DNA from: Terriglobia bacterium
Lineage (GTDB): Bacteria; Acidobacteriota; Terriglobia; Acidiferrales; UBA7541
Reading direction: 5' to 3'
Assembly: GCA_020072785.1 (NCBI GenBank)
Contig: JAIQGG010000001.1
Span: 434,001-498,000 of the forward strand
DNA: 64,000 bases
Part shown: positions 25,822-34,580 of the stretch, in pieces
Position numbering within the stretch: the stretch's first letter is position 1
Layout of the letters: every line of letters starts with the position of its first letter
The notes under the pieces: model-generated
Told to the model about the DNA's origin: nothing
Database searches by the model: none
The model's input: only the letters and a program-made list of their open reading frames with translations
Made by a program: the position numbers and the translations under genes

Positions 25822-27303
25822 ATGGCGAAAACGGCTTCCGAATCGGCACCCCTTGCGCCGGAGATTCTGGCGAAATACGAGCCCGTCATCGGGCTGGAAG
25901 TACACGTCCAGCTGCTCACGCGCACCAAGATCTTCTGCGGCTGCTCGACGCGCTTTGGCGCTCCGCCCAACACCAACGTCTGCCCCGTCTGCCTCGGCCT
26001 GCCCGGCACGCTCCCGGTGATGAACAAGCGGGCCCTGGAGATGGCCGTGCGCGCCTCGCTCGCGCTGCACTGCACCGTGCACGAGCATTCGCGCTTCGCC
26101 CGCAAAAACTATTTCTATCCCGACCTGCCCAAGGGCTACCAGATCTCCATGTACGAGATGCCCCTGGCCACCGGCGGCTGGCTGGAGATCGAACACGAGG
26201 GCGTGCGCAAACGCATCGGCATCACGCGCCTTCACCTGGAAGATGACGCCGCCAAGGCACTGCACGAAGGCTTCGGCGCTGCCGACAAGACCTACGTGGA
26301 CTACAACCGCGGCGGCACGCCGCTCGCCGAAATCGTTTCCGAGCCGGACATCCGCACGCCGGCCGAGGCCTACGCCTATCTCGTCACTCTCAAGCAGCTC
26401 ATGCTCTACACCGATACCAGCGACTGCAACATGGAGGAGGGTTCGCTGCGCTGCGACGCCAACGTCAGCGTGCGCCGGCGCGGCGCCGAGCGGTTCGGCA
26501 CCAAGGTCGAAGTGAAAAATCTGAACTCCTTCCGCTACCTGCAGAAGGCCCTGGAGCACGAGATCGAGCGGCACATCGCGGTGATCGAAGGCGGCGGAAC
26601 GATCGTGCAGGAGACCCGCCTGTGGAACCAGGCCGAGGGCCGCACCATCTCCATGCGCTCCAAGGAAAAGGCCCACGACTACCGCTACTTCCCGGAGCCC
26701 GACCTGCTCCCCCTGCACGTCAGCGCGGAGTGGCGCGAAGCCATCCACGCGGCCATGCCCGAGCTGCCGGACGCCAAGCGCGCGCGCTTCATCGCGCAGT
26801 ACGGCGTGACGCCCTACGACGCCGGCGTGCTCACGGAAACCCGCGCCCGCGCCGCCTATTTCGAAGAGGCCGCGTGCGCCGGGGCCCCCGGCAAGAGCGC
26901 CGCCAACTGGATGCAGACCGAGCTGCTGCGGCGCCTCAACGATTCCGGCAAGGAGATCGAAGCCAGCCCGCTCGCGCCCGCCGCCCTGGCCGAGCTCATC
27001 CAGCTCATCGAATCCGGGCAGATCACCGCCGCGGTGGGCAAGAAGGTGTTCGGAACGATGTTCGAATCGGGCCGCTCCGCGAAAGAGATCGTCGCCAGCG
27101 AGGGCCTGGCGCAGACCATCGACACCGGGGCTATCGAACAGGCCGCCCGCGAAGTGATCGAGAAAAACCCCGAGAACGTGGCGAAATACAAAGCCGGCAA
27201 CGAGGGCGTCTTCAAGTTTTTCGTGGGCCAGGTGATGCGCGCCACGCGCGGCCAGGCCAATCCCCAGCTCATCAACGACATTCTGAAGCGCCTGCTCTCC
27301 TGA
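25822..27303 (+). CDS. gatB: Aspartyl/glutamyl-tRNA amidotransferase subunit B
   Basis: The protein has 493 residues, full length for GatB. The signature segments are YEPVIGLEVHVQLLT, KIFCGCSTRFG, CPVCLGLPG and FARKNYFYPDLPKGYQIS, with the zinc Cys pairs CGC and CPVC, then YTDTSDCNMEEGSLRCDAN. The C-terminal YqeY-like helical tail runs from about 330 (TAAVGKKVFGTMFESG). It is the tRNA-binding kinase/transamidase subunit of GatCAB, converting Glu-tRNA(Gln) or Asp-tRNA(Asn). gatA and gatC are not in the window. The peroxiredoxin gene follows after 20 bp on the same strand. Confidence 0.96.
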   Translation: MAKTASESAPLAPEILAKYEPVIGLEVHVQLLTRTKIFCGCSTRFGAPPNTNVCPVCLGLPGTLPVMNKRALEMAVRASLALHCTVHEHSRFARKNYFYPDLPKGYQISMYEMPLATGGWLEIEHEGVRKRIGITRLHLEDDAAKALHEGFGAADKTYVDYNRGGTPLAEIVSEPDIRTPAEAYAYLVTLKQLMLYTDTSDCNMEEGSLRCDANVSVRRRGAERFGTKVEVKNLNSFRYLQKALEHEIERHIAVIEGGGTIVQETRLWNQAEGRTISMRSKEKAHDYRYFPEPDLLPLHVSAEWREAIHAAMPELPDAKRARFIAQYGVTPYDAGVLTETRARAAYFEEAACAGAPGKSAANWMQTELLRRLNDSGKEIEASPLAPAALAELIQLIESGQITAAVGKKVFGTMFESGRSAKEIVASEGLAQTIDTGAIEQAAREVIEKNPENVAKYKAGNEGVFKFFVGQVMRATRGQANPQLINDILKRLLS

Positions 27304-27323
27304 GCCCGCGCAACGAGGAGCCC

Positions 27324-27797
27324 ATGGCCAAGAAAACGCTCAAGGAAGGCGACCCGGCCCCGGACATCCGGCTGAAAACCGACTCCGGCAACGAGGTCGC
27401 GCTTTCCGGCTACCGCGGCAAGCGTGTGGTCCTCTTCTTTTATCCCAAAGCCAACACTCCCGGTTGAATCATCGAAGCGTCCGAGTTTCGCGACGCCAAG
27501 AAAGAGTTCGACAAGCTGGGCGTGGTCCTCCTGGGAGCCAGCGGAGATTCGGTGAAGGCCCAGGCCAGCTTCAAGGCCAAGCAAAAGCTCAATTTCGACC
27601 TGCTGAGCGATCCGGAGTTCGCGGCCATCGAAGCCTTCGGCGCGCGCCGCATGAAGAAGTTTCTCGGCAAGTCCTTCCTGGGGATCGTCCGCAGCACCGT
27701 GCTCATCGGCCCCGACGGCACCATCGAAAAGATCTGGGACAGCGTCAGCGCCAAAGGCCACGCCGCCGAAGTCCTCGCCGAGATCAAAAAGAGGTAA
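27324..27797 (+). CDS. bcp: PrxQ/Bcp-type peroxiredoxin, probable selenoprotein (in-frame TGA = Sec48)
   Basis: The protein has 157 residues if TGA at 27465-27467 is read as selenocysteine. The ATG at 27324 has GAGGAG upstream. Residues 1-47 give the thioredoxin-fold start (GDPAPDIRL, VVLFFYPKANTPG), and the frame stays open after TGA: IIEASEFRDAKKEFDKLGVV to TAA at 27795-27797. The TGA falls exactly on the peroxidatic Cys of PxxxTxxC (here PKANTPG then TGA). The resolving Cys of alpha-type PrxQ, five residues on, is Ser53, and the whole protein contains no Cys. A SECIS-like hairpin follows the TGA. It should reduce hydroperoxides in the cytoplasm. The alternatives, a nonsense mutation or base-call error, are less likely. 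It is co-directional with gatB and ends at a strong terminator. Confidence 0.82.
27477..27496 (+). other. Bacterial SECIS-like stem-loop
   Basis: GCGTC (27477-27481) pairs with GACGC (27492-27496), then CGA (27482-27484) with TCG (27488-27490), with C27491 bulged and a GTT apical loop at 27485-27487. All eight pairs are Watson-Crick. The loop begins with G-U and lies 17 nt after the TGA, matching the bacterial SECIS rules (G early in a small loop, 16-37 nt from UGA). It is inside the coding frame, as in fdhF. Confidence 0.65.
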
Positions 27798-27814
27798 GGC
27801 GCCTCCCGGCGAAA

Positions 27815-27854
27815 CGAAAAAGGGCGGCGCGCTTGGCGCGCGCCGCCCTTTTTT
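27815..27854. terminator. Strong bidirectional intrinsic terminator
   Basis: A 13-bp perfect GC-rich stem (27820-27832 with 27838-27850) with a 5-nt loop, A-run on the left and T-run on the right. It serves both the peroxiredoxin gene and the facing glycine-zipper gene. Confidence 0.92.
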
Positions 27855-27875
27855 CTTGCTGCAATCCGTGAATCT

Positions 27876-28454
27876 TCAGTTGATGCTGACGGCCGATTCG
27901 GTCTGGAACTCCAGCCGCGTTTCCACCGGGAATTCCACTTCCTTCTTGCCCGTGGCTGCCGCTCCGGCCGTGCCCGCTGCCGCGCCCGCGAGTGCGCCGA
28001 TGGCCGCGCCCTTGCCGCCGCCGGCCAGTGCGCCGATGATCGCGCCCGCGCCCGCGCCGCCGCCGACCGCGACGGTATCCCGCTTGCCCTTACCGCCCAT
28101 GGTCTTTCCGGCCGCAGTGGTGACGATCGAGTGGGTCTTGCCGTGCACCGTCACGCTGCTCAGCCGCAAATAGAGCTTGGCTGGCGTGGAAAGCCGCCCG
28201 GAACGCTGCACGCTGGTGACCTTGAGCTTCGCAGAGGAGCCCCGCGGGATGACCACGTGCCCTCCTGCCGAAACGTCGTGAGTCACCGAGCCATCCACCA
28301 GGTCTCCGGGGCGCGCGGTCTTGGAACTTATGGCCTGTTCCAGCGTCACGGTGATCGTCGTGCCGGAGGGCAGATTGCTGGCGGCAAAGGCCAGCGCCGG
28401 CACAATCAAGCTGAGGGCCAGCAGTATCGCTATGTTTCGAAACTTTCTCATCAT
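27876..28454 (-). CDS. Exported glycine-zipper protein of unknown function
   Basis: The protein has 192 residues. Start is one of two adjacent ATGs (28454, 28451), with AAGGAG upstream. A signal peptide (IAILLALSLIVPALAFA) is followed by a small beta domain: PSGTTITVTLEQAISSKTARPGDLVDGSV and HVVIPRGSSAKLKVTSV. This pattern resembles the TrbI/conjugal-transfer-like "tunable pore" beta domain often seen in acidobacterial secreted proteins. A glycine zipper at about 130-165 (repeated GGxxGAxIGALAGGG) should insert in a membrane. The role is unrecognised. It is last in a run with panC, DinB and panB but has an 85-bp gap and its own ribosome site. Confidence 0.7.
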   Translation of the reverse strand: MMRKFRNIAILLALSLIVPALAFAASNLPSGTTITVTLEQAISSKTARPGDLVDGSVTHDVSAGGHVVIPRGSSAKLKVTSVQRSGRLSTPAKLYLRLSSVTVHGKTHSIVTTAAGKTMGGKGKRDTVAVGGGAGAGAIIGALAGGGKGAAIGALAGAAAGTAGAAATGKKEVEFPVETRLEFQTESAVSIN

Positions 28455-28539
28455 GGATCTCCTTGCGGGGGAAATTGGGCTGGTATCTAAGTCTAGCAGA
28501 AAGCGGCAAAAGGCAAGAATCTGCTGCCAAGGGTTGCGC

Positions 28540-29421
28540 CTAAAGATCAAACCGCAGTTCTCCGCGGTCCCCGGCGGCCGGCTCGATGCGCATATTGTCC
28601 AGCAGCCGCGTCCCTCCGAGAAACACTGCGAGCAGCGCGTAGCAGGCGCGCCCAACGCGGGTGACCGGCTCGAACGTCTCCGCGTCCACGATCTCCGCGT
28701 ACTCCGTGGCGGCCAGCGGCTCGGCGTCCAGCACCCGGCGCATGATCGCCTGCAACTGCAGCGCGTCGTGCGTCCCCGCGGCCATCCCCTGCCGCGCCGC
28801 CTCCAGCGCGCGGTGCAGCACCGCCGCCGCGCGGCGCTCTTCCGGCTTCAGATAGGCGTTGCGCGAGGACATCGCCAGCCCGTCCGCCTCGCGCACGATC
28901 GGGCAGAGCACGATTTGCGTGTCCAGATTCAGGTCGCGCACCATCTGCTGGATCAGCCGCGCCTGCTGCGCGTCCTTCCGCCCGAAATAGGCGAAGTGCG
29001 GCTGCACGATCTCCAGCAGCTTCAGCACCACGGTGGTCACCCCGCGGAAATGGCCCGGCCGCGAGCGCCCCTCCAGCCGTTCGCTCAGCCCCTCGACGCT
29101 GACCCAGGTGCGGAAACCCGCCGGATACATCTCCGCGGATTCCGGCGCGAAGACGCAGTCCGCGCCGAGGACCGCAAGCTTTTCCGTGTCGCTTTCGAGA
29201 GTGCGCGGATATCTGGCGAGATCTTCCTGGGGGCCGAATTGCGTGGGATTGACGAAGATGGAGACGACCACCGGGGCGCATTCCTGCTGCGCGCGCCGCA
29301 CCAGCGAGAGATGCCCCGCGTGCAGCGCGCCCATCGTCGGCACCAGGCCCACGATGCGCCCTTCGCCGCGCGCTTGCCGCGACGCTTCTTTCATCCACGC
29401 GATGGTGCGGATGGTTTCCAC
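28540..29421 (-). CDS. panC: Pantothenate synthetase
   Basis: The protein has 293 residues; the start is GTG at 29421 without a visible ribosome site. The family motifs are clear: VPTMGALHAGHLSLVRRA (HxGH nucleotide site), VSIFVNPTQFGPQEDLARYPR, GHFRGVTTVVLKLL, FGRKDAQQ and MSSRNAYL. It condenses pantoate with beta-alanine using ATP in the cytoplasm. panB lies two genes upstream with a DinB-like gene between, all on the same strand with short gaps, so coenzyme A precursor synthesis is a shared unit. Confidence 0.96.
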   Translation of the reverse strand: METIRTIAWMKEASRQARGEGRIVGLVPTMGALHAGHLSLVRRAQQECAPVVVSIFVNPTQFGPQEDLARYPRTLESDTEKLAVLGADCVFAPESAEMYPAGFRTWVSVEGLSERLEGRSRPGHFRGVTTVVLKLLEIVQPHFAYFGRKDAQQARLIQQMVRDLNLDTQIVLCPIVREADGLAMSSRNAYLKPEERRAAAVLHRALEAARQGMAAGTHDALQLQAIMRRVLDAEPLAATEYAEIVDAETFEPVTRVGRACYALLAVFLGGTRLLDNMRIEPAAGDRGELRFDL

Positions 29422-29445
29422 GGGGGGAGGAGCGCGGCTAGGGAA

Positions 29446-29955
29446 TCAGGCGCCGGCGGCCGCGGCGCGCTCGCGGTAGAAGCGGATCAGGTCCAGCGCG
29501 GCGCCCTTCGCGTCCAGTTGCCGGAGAAAGGCGGTCACCTGGCCGCGGTGGTAGCTGCCGTGATTGACCAGGTGCTGCAAAGCCTGCCAGAGCGGGAGAG
29601 GCTGGCGATCTCCCTTGAGGTTCGGAAATTCATGGACGCGCGCCAGGTCCGCGGGCGTCAAACCGGCGACGAACTGCAGGAGGTTCGCTTCCACCGCCGA
29701 CCAGCGGGCGCGCAGATCGGCGAGGGCCGGGAACTGGGCGGCGGGAGGCAGTGTCGCAGGAACGCGCCCGTGGAAACGCTCATACCAGATCGACTCCGCG
29801 CCCAGGATGTGCGCCAGCGTGTCGCGCACGGAAGGGAAGCTGGAGTGCAGGTCGCGCGTGAACTGTTCCGGCGTCAGCGCCGCGCAGGCGTCGAGAAGAC
29901 GATGATTGGCCCAGGAGTTGTATTCATAGAGCAAGCGCATCTCTTCGGGCGTCAT
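29446..29955 (-). CDS. DinB family putative metal-dependent protein
   Basis: The protein has 169 residues, with an ATG at 29955 behind AAGGAG. It is a four-helix bundle with the DinB/YfiT pattern YNSWANHRLLDACAAL, SVRDTLAHILGAESIWYERF and HLVNHGSYHRGQV, giving the three histidines (in LAHIL, LVNHG and YHRGQ) that bind a metal in this family. DinB-like proteins act as thiol transferases or remain unassigned. It is embedded between panB and panC, with 24 and 38 bp gaps. No direct link to pantothenate is known to me. Confidence 0.88.
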   Translation of the reverse strand: MTPEEMRLLYEYNSWANHRLLDACAALTPEQFTRDLHSSFPSVRDTLAHILGAESIWYERFHGRVPATLPPAAQFPALADLRARWSAVEANLLQFVAGLTPADLARVHEFPNLKGDRQPLPLWQALQHLVNHGSYHRGQVTAFLRQLDAKGAALDLIRFYRERAAAAGA

Positions 29956-29993
29956 GCGTTTTCTCCTTGGGGATTGGGGGCTGGGCGCCGCGC

Positions 29994-30884
29994 TCAGCTC
30001 ACCACGCGGATCTTCTTGCGCTCGCTGGCCGCTTTCGGCATGTGGTAGGACTCCGCGTCCGACGGGAAGGCGCCGCCGCGCACGTCCTCGCAGTATTCGC
30101 GCACCGCGCCGGAGATGATCTCCCCGACATTGGCGTAGCGCCGCGCGAATTTCGGCGACGCGCCGAAGGTCAGCCCGATCAGGTCGTTCAGCACCAGGAT
30201 CTGCCCGTCGCAGTCCGGGCCCGCGCCGATCCCGACCGTCGGGATGCGCAGGTCGGCGGTGATCTGTGCGGCGAGTTCCCGCGGCATGCCTTCGAGCACG
30301 ATGGCGAAGGCCCCGGCGGCTTCCACGGCCCGCGCATCGCGCAGCACCTGCTCGGCCCCGTCCGGCGTTTTGCCCTGTACCCGGAAGCCGCCCATGGCGT
30401 GCAGCGACTGCGGCGTCAGCCCCACGTGGCCCATCACCGGAACTTCCGCTTCCACCAGCCGGGCGATCAGCTCCATGCGCCGCTCCCCGCCCTCGATCTT
30501 TACCGCTTCCGCGCCGGCTTCCTTCACGAAGCGCATGGCATTGCGCAACGCTTCGGGAAGCTCCGCGTGGTAGGTGCCGTAGGGCATATCGGCCACGATC
30601 AGCGCGCGGCGCGTCCCGCGGCGCACGGCCCGCGTGTGGTGCAGCATCTCCTCCAGCGTCACCGGCAGCGTGCTTTCGTAGCCCAGTACGGTCATGGCCA
30701 GCGAATCGCCCACCAGCAGCACGTCCACGCCGGCTTCATCGAGCAGGCGCGCCGTGGGATAGTCGTACGCCGTCAAGCAGGTGATCTTGGCGCTGTTGGA
30801 AAGGGAATCGGGAGAAACGTGCTTGCGGTTGAGAATTTCGGGAACGGTTACTTTGCCGTTGCCCGCATGCGGACCGACACTCAT
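29994..30884 (-). CDS. panB: 3-methyl-2-oxobutanoate hydroxymethyltransferase
   Basis: The protein has 296 residues. I chose the ATG at 30884 because GGAGG stands 6 nt before it; a longer frame to 30947 has no ribosome site. Signatures: ITCLTAYDYPTARLLDEAGVDVLLVGDSLAMTV in two stretches, ADMPYGTYH, VKIEGG, VMGHVGLTPQS, VGIGAGPDCDGQILVLNDLIG. Metal ligands Asp (LVGDS) and Asp (VADMP) and the catalytic Glu (ALVLEG-type, here IVLEGMP) are present. It transfers a hydroxymethyl from methylene-tetrahydrofolate to ketoisovalerate, the first pantothenate step. Confidence 0.96.
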   Translation of the reverse strand: MSVGPHAGNGKVTVPEILNRKHVSPDSLSNSAKITCLTAYDYPTARLLDEAGVDVLLVGDSLAMTVLGYESTLPVTLEEMLHHTRAVRRGTRRALIVADMPYGTYHAELPEALRNAMRFVKEAGAEAVKIEGGERRMELIARLVEAEVPVMGHVGLTPQSLHAMGGFRVQGKTPDGAEQVLRDARAVEAAGAFAIVLEGMPRELAAQITADLRIPTVGIGAGPDCDGQILVLNDLIGLTFGASPKFARRYANVGEIISGAVREYCEDVRGGAFPSDAESYHMPKAASERKKIRVVS

Positions 30885-30998
30885 AAAGGCCTCCGGTGCC
30901 ATTCCCATACTTCGGGATACAGCCCTGTACCTATCTTCCCAAAACATAACAAACCCCGGCCCGGATTGCCAGCGGAATTCCCGGCGGTACCCCGGGGA

Positions 30999-32162
30999 TT
31001 ACCCCGGGTGCGGGGCCTGCGCCCGGCCCTTCCACTCGCCGCCCTGCCCGAACCAGTAGCGCGTCGCGGAATCCAGCGTCGCCGCAAGATAGAACAGCGC
31101 AATCAGCGGCAGCAGCGGCGCCCACAGCAGCGATTGCCGGTAGAAGCGCAGCGCAGGTGCGAAGCCCGCGGCCATCAGCAGCCACGCACCCAGCCCCAGC
31201 CACCGCGCCGGAGCGTGCGCCCCCAGCGCCAGCACCACCGGCGCGACATACGTCACCAGCAGGCCCGCGACGGCCCCGCCCAGCTGCAGCGCGGAGTAGC
31301 GCAGTTGCGTGAAGGCCGTGCGCGCGATCATCTGTTCGATTTCGGCGAAGCGGCCGTAGACCCGCACGCTCACGCTCACCCGGCTCAGCCCCATCCAGAT
31401 CCGCCCGCCGCTCTTCTTCACCGCGCGGGCCAGCGCGCAGTCGTCAATCACTTCCCCGCGGATGGCCTGGAAACCGCCGATGCGCTCGAGCGCTTCGCGG
31501 CGCAACAGGATGCAGCCGCCCGCCGCGCCCGCGGTGCGCGCGCGCGGATCGGCGATCCAGCGCGGAGGGTAAAGCTGCAGAAAGAAAAAGAGAAAGGCGG
31601 GGATCAGCGCGCGCTCGGGAAACGTCCAGGTCTGCAGGAAAACCATGAGCGAGGCCAGGTCCAGGGCGTCGCGCTCCGCGCGGCAGACCATGCGCCGCAG
31701 CGTCTCCGGCGCAGGGGCGACGTCCGCATCCGTGAACCAGTAGAAGCCCGGTGCTGGCTCTGCGCCGCCGGCCACGCCCTGCGCCATGGCCCACACCTTG
31801 CCCGCCCAGCCGCCGGGCAGCGCCGCCGCCGCATGCACCCGCACGCGCGCCGCGCCGCCGCACTCTCGCGCGGCCTGCCGGGCAACCTCCGCCGTGCCGT
31901 CCTCGCTGTGGTCGTCCACCAGCACGATCGAGAGCCGCCCGGGATAGTCCTGCTGCAGGAGCGCGCGGATCGTCTGCGCTACGTTCTCCGCTTCATTCCG
32001 CGCCGGAACAATGGCCACGACCGCGGGCCATTCGCGCGGAGCCTCCGCCGCATCGCCATCCGCAACGAACCTCCGCACGCGCCAGTATCCGCCGCGCCCT
32101 GCCAGCAAATACACCCAGATCCCCAGAGAAAGAGTCGCGAGGATGAGCGTGAGCGGCGGCAC
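30999..32162 (-). CDS. hpnB: HpnB-like membrane glycosyltransferase
   Basis: The protein has 387 residues, with a GTG start at 32162. The N-terminal helix is followed by a GT2 fold: VAIVPARNEAENVAQTI, VLVDDHSEDGTAEVA, GGWAGKVWAMAQGV, FTDADVAP, then AGGCILLRREALERIGGF and GEVIDDCALARAVKKSGG, and IWMGLS. These match the hopanoid-associated glycosyltransferase HpnB. The C-terminus has about four helices, including LLPLIALFYLAATLDS. No squalene-hopene cyclase or other hpn genes are visible here, so its acceptor is open. The next gene downstream (panB) has its own ribosome site. Confidence 0.82.
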   Translation of the reverse strand: MPPLTLILATLSLGIWVYLLAGRGGYWRVRRFVADGDAAEAPREWPAVVAIVPARNEAENVAQTIRALLQQDYPGRLSIVLVDDHSEDGTAEVARQAARECGGAARVRVHAAAALPGGWAGKVWAMAQGVAGGAEPAPGFYWFTDADVAPAPETLRRMVCRAERDALDLASLMVFLQTWTFPERALIPAFLFFFLQLYPPRWIADPRARTAGAAGGCILLRREALERIGGFQAIRGEVIDDCALARAVKKSGGRIWMGLSRVSVSVRVYGRFAEIEQMIARTAFTQLRYSALQLGGAVAGLLVTYVAPVVLALGAHAPARWLGLGAWLLMAAGFAPALRFYRQSLLWAPLLPLIALFYLAATLDSATRYWFGQGGEWKGRAQAPHPG

Positions 32163-32199
32163 GGTTTCCAGGAGCTGTAGAAAAAAACAACCACGGTCG

Positions 32200-32232
32200 T
32201 TCTTCAGCCCCGGCCTGTCCAGGGCTGAAGAA
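32200..32232. other. Perfect 11-bp inverted repeat between the oxidoreductase and hpnB-like genes
   Basis: TTCTTCAGCCC (32200-32210) and GGGCTGAAGAA (32222-32232) flank an 11-nt spacer. On the minus strand a T-run appears about 12 nt beyond the stem, too far for a canonical terminator. The 222-bp gap holds nothing else I can support. Confidence 0.5.
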
Positions 32233-32384
32233 TCTCAACGTAGAGTATGGCAGACCCCGGCGGTTGAAATCCTTTCCGCCAGGACCGGAATCTTTCCGAC
32301 AAGGCCGGAATGCAAGATCGAGCGCCCGCGTTCAGCGACCGCAGAATGACCGCCGCGCAAAAATGTCTCCGCTTTCCCGGCCTG

Positions 32385-34547
32385 TCAGGCCAGGTCCTCG
32401 GCCCGGATGGGCAGCCGCCGGATGGGCTTGCCGGTCGCCGCAAAGATCGCGTTGCAGACCGCCGGTGCGATGGGCGGCGTGCCGGGTTCGCCCACGCCGC
32501 CGGGCGCTTCGTTGCTCGGGACGATGTGCACTTCGATCTGCGGCATTTCGTTAAGCCGCAGCACCTCGTAGTCGTGGAAATTGCTCTGCTCCACGCGGCC
32601 CCCGGCGATGGTGATGGCGCCCTTCAGGGCGGCAGAGAGGCCGAAGACGATGGCGCTTTCCATCTGCGAAGCAATGATGGCCGGATTGATGAAGCGGCCG
32701 CAATTCACCGCGCATACCACGCGATGCACGCGCACTTCCCTGGCGCTGCGATGCACATCGACTTCCGCCACCTGCGCGACGCAGCTCCCGAACGATTCCA
32801 GAACCGCGATTCCTCGCGTGCGGCCTGCGGGCAGCGCCGCGCCCCAGCCGGCCTTTTCAGCGGCCAGCTCCAGCACGCCGAGGTGGCGCGGCGCTTTTGC
32901 CAGCAGCTTGCGCCGGAATTCGAAAGGGTCCTTGCCGCCGGCCCTGGCCAGTTCATCGATGAAGCATTCCGTGAAAAATCCATTGAACGAATTTCCCACC
33001 GAGCGCCAGAAGCCCACGGGCACCCCGGCGTCGGTCAGCACGTAATCGGTGTAGAAATTGGGGATGGCGTACTGGATGTCCGCGGCTCCTTCGACCGCCA
33101 GCGGGTCGAGCCCGTTCCGCACCGCAGCCGGGTTGAAGCGCAGCATGACCGCGGGGCCCACGATGCGCTGCTTCCATGCCAGCGGCCAGCCTTCGGCGTC
33201 GAGTCCCGCCGCAAGCCTGGTGTAGGCCGCGGGGCGGTAGAAGTCATGCCGCATGTCGTCTTCGCGTGTCCAGGTAACCTGTACGGGCGCGCCGGCGGCC
33301 TTCGAAAGCTCGACGGCGTCGGCTACGAAATCCACTTCCCCGCGCCGGCCGAACCCCCCGCCGAGAAAAGTCGTGTGAACGCGCACCTGTTCCGGCTTCA
33401 GTCCCGTGATGGCCACCCCGGCCCGCTGCGTGCCGGTCTGCAACTGCGTGGGCGCATAGATGTCGCAACCGTCACGGCGCACGTCGGCGGCGCAGTTCAT
33501 CGGTTCCATGGTGGCATGGGCGAGGTACGGCACTTCGAATACAGCCTCGATCTTTTTTGCCGCGCCCGCGAGTCCGGCTTCGGCGTCTCCATCATTGCGC
33601 GCCACCGCTCCCGGCTGCTCCGCGCGCTCGGCGTAAAGCTTGCTGATTGCCTGGCTTGAAATTGCGGCCTTGGGTCCTTCGTCCCAGACGATCTCCAGCG
33701 CCCGGCGGCCCTCCAGGGCCGACCAGGTATTGTCCGCGATGACGGCTACGCCGCTGGAAATCTGCACGACCTGGGTCACGCCGCGCACGGCCTTGGCCCT
33801 TGTCGCGTCGAAACTTTTCACCTTGCCGTCGAAGACCGGACAGCGCTCCACGGCCGCATGCAGCATCCGGGGCAGGCGCACGTCCATGCCGAACCCGGCG
33901 CGGCCGGTCACTTTCGAAAACGTGTCCAGGCGCTTTAACGGCTTGCCGATGAAGCGGTAGCTCCGGGGGTCTTTCAGCGCGGGCTTTTCCGGCACGGGGA
34001 GCTTCGCAGCTTCTTCCGCCAATGCGCCGTAACCGATGCGGCGCTTGCTTGCGTGATGCACCACGCCGCCGTTCTCCGCGCTGCAGGCGGAGGCAGCCAC
34101 GCCCCAGCGCTTGGCCGCGGCGGCGATTAGCATTTCGCGCGCCGCCGCCCCCGCTTTAGCCAGCGGGGCCCAGGATCCGCGGACGCTGGTGCTTCCGCCG
34201 GTGCCCTGGACGCCGAAAAGTGGATTGATATATTCCGGCGCGGCGGGCGCAAATTCGGTCCGGACCTCGTTCCAGTCGAGATCCATTTCCTCCGCGAGCA
34301 CCATGGCCAATGAGGTCATGACGCCCTGGCCCATCTCCGATTTGTCGATCAGTATGGTCGCCGTGCCGTCCGGTGCGATGCGCACCCAGGCATTGACGGC
34401 CACGGGTTTGCCGGAAAGCTCCGCGGCGAGCGCTTCGTGCTTGCCGGGCAGGTAAAGTTCCAGCACCAGGCCCGCGCCGACCGCCGTTGTCGTCTGCAAG
34501 AACTCGCGGCGGGGCATTTTCCCTGTCTTGGTTTCCCCTCGAGACAT
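32385..34547 (-). CDS. Molybdopterin-binding subunit of Tat-exported isoquinoline-1-oxidoreductase-type enzyme (copy 1)
   Basis: The protein has 720 residues, with an ATG at 34547 behind AGGAGG. The N-terminus is a twin-arginine leader ([18 protein letters not shown]). It then follows the IorB layout: [50 protein letters not shown] and the a/b hammerhead segment [22 protein letters not shown]. Molybdopterin-site segments are [33 protein letters not shown], and [21 protein letters not shown] with the catalytic Glu. It hydroxylates an aldehyde or N-heterocycle in the periplasm, with electrons going to a cytochrome. The substrate is unknown. It lies 33 bp after copy 2. Confidence 0.9.
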   Translation of the reverse strand: MSRGETKTGKMPRREFLQTTTAVGAGLVLELYLPGKHEALAAELSGKPVAVNAWVRIAPDGTATILIDKSEMGQGVMTSLAMVLAEEMDLDWNEVRTEFAPAAPEYINPLFGVQGTGGSTSVRGSWAPLAKAGAAAREMLIAAAAKRWGVAASACSAENGGVVHHASKRRIGYGALAEEAAKLPVPEKPALKDPRSYRFIGKPLKRLDTFSKVTGRAGFGMDVRLPRMLHAAVERCPVFDGKVKSFDATRAKAVRGVTQVVQISSGVAVIADNTWSALEGRRALEIVWDEGPKAAISSQAISKLYAERAEQPGAVARNDGDAEAGLAGAAKKIEAVFEVPYLAHATMEPMNCAADVRRDGCDIYAPTQLQTGTQRAGVAITGLKPEQVRVHTTFLGGGFGRRGEVDFVADAVELSKAAGAPVQVTWTREDDMRHDFYRPAAYTRLAAGLDAEGWPLAWKQRIVGPAVMLRFNPAAVRNGLDPLAVEGAADIQYAIPNFYTDYVLTDAGVPVGFWRSVGNSFNGFFTECFIDELARAGGKDPFEFRRKLLAKAPRHLGVLELAAEKAGWGAALPAGRTRGIAVLESFGSCVAQVAEVDVHRSAREVRVHRVVCAVNCGRFINPAIIASQMESAIVFGLSAALKGAITIAGGRVEQSNFHDYEVLRLNEMPQIEVHIVPSNEAPGGVGEPGTPPIAPAVCNAIFAATGKPIRRLPIRAEDLA

Positions 34548-34580
34548 CGCTTCCTCCTCGACGATGGGTATCGGGTTGGC

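Noticed and set aside
27324-27797. Peroxiredoxin as a frameshifted or nonsense pseudogene
   Set aside because: There is no frameshift, the single stop is at the catalytic Cys, and a SECIS-like hairpin follows. A point mutation or base-call error remains possible but is the weaker explanation.
32200-32232. Inverted repeat as an intrinsic terminator of the oxidoreductase operon
   Set aside because: The T-run is too far from the stem, so I list it only as an inverted repeat.
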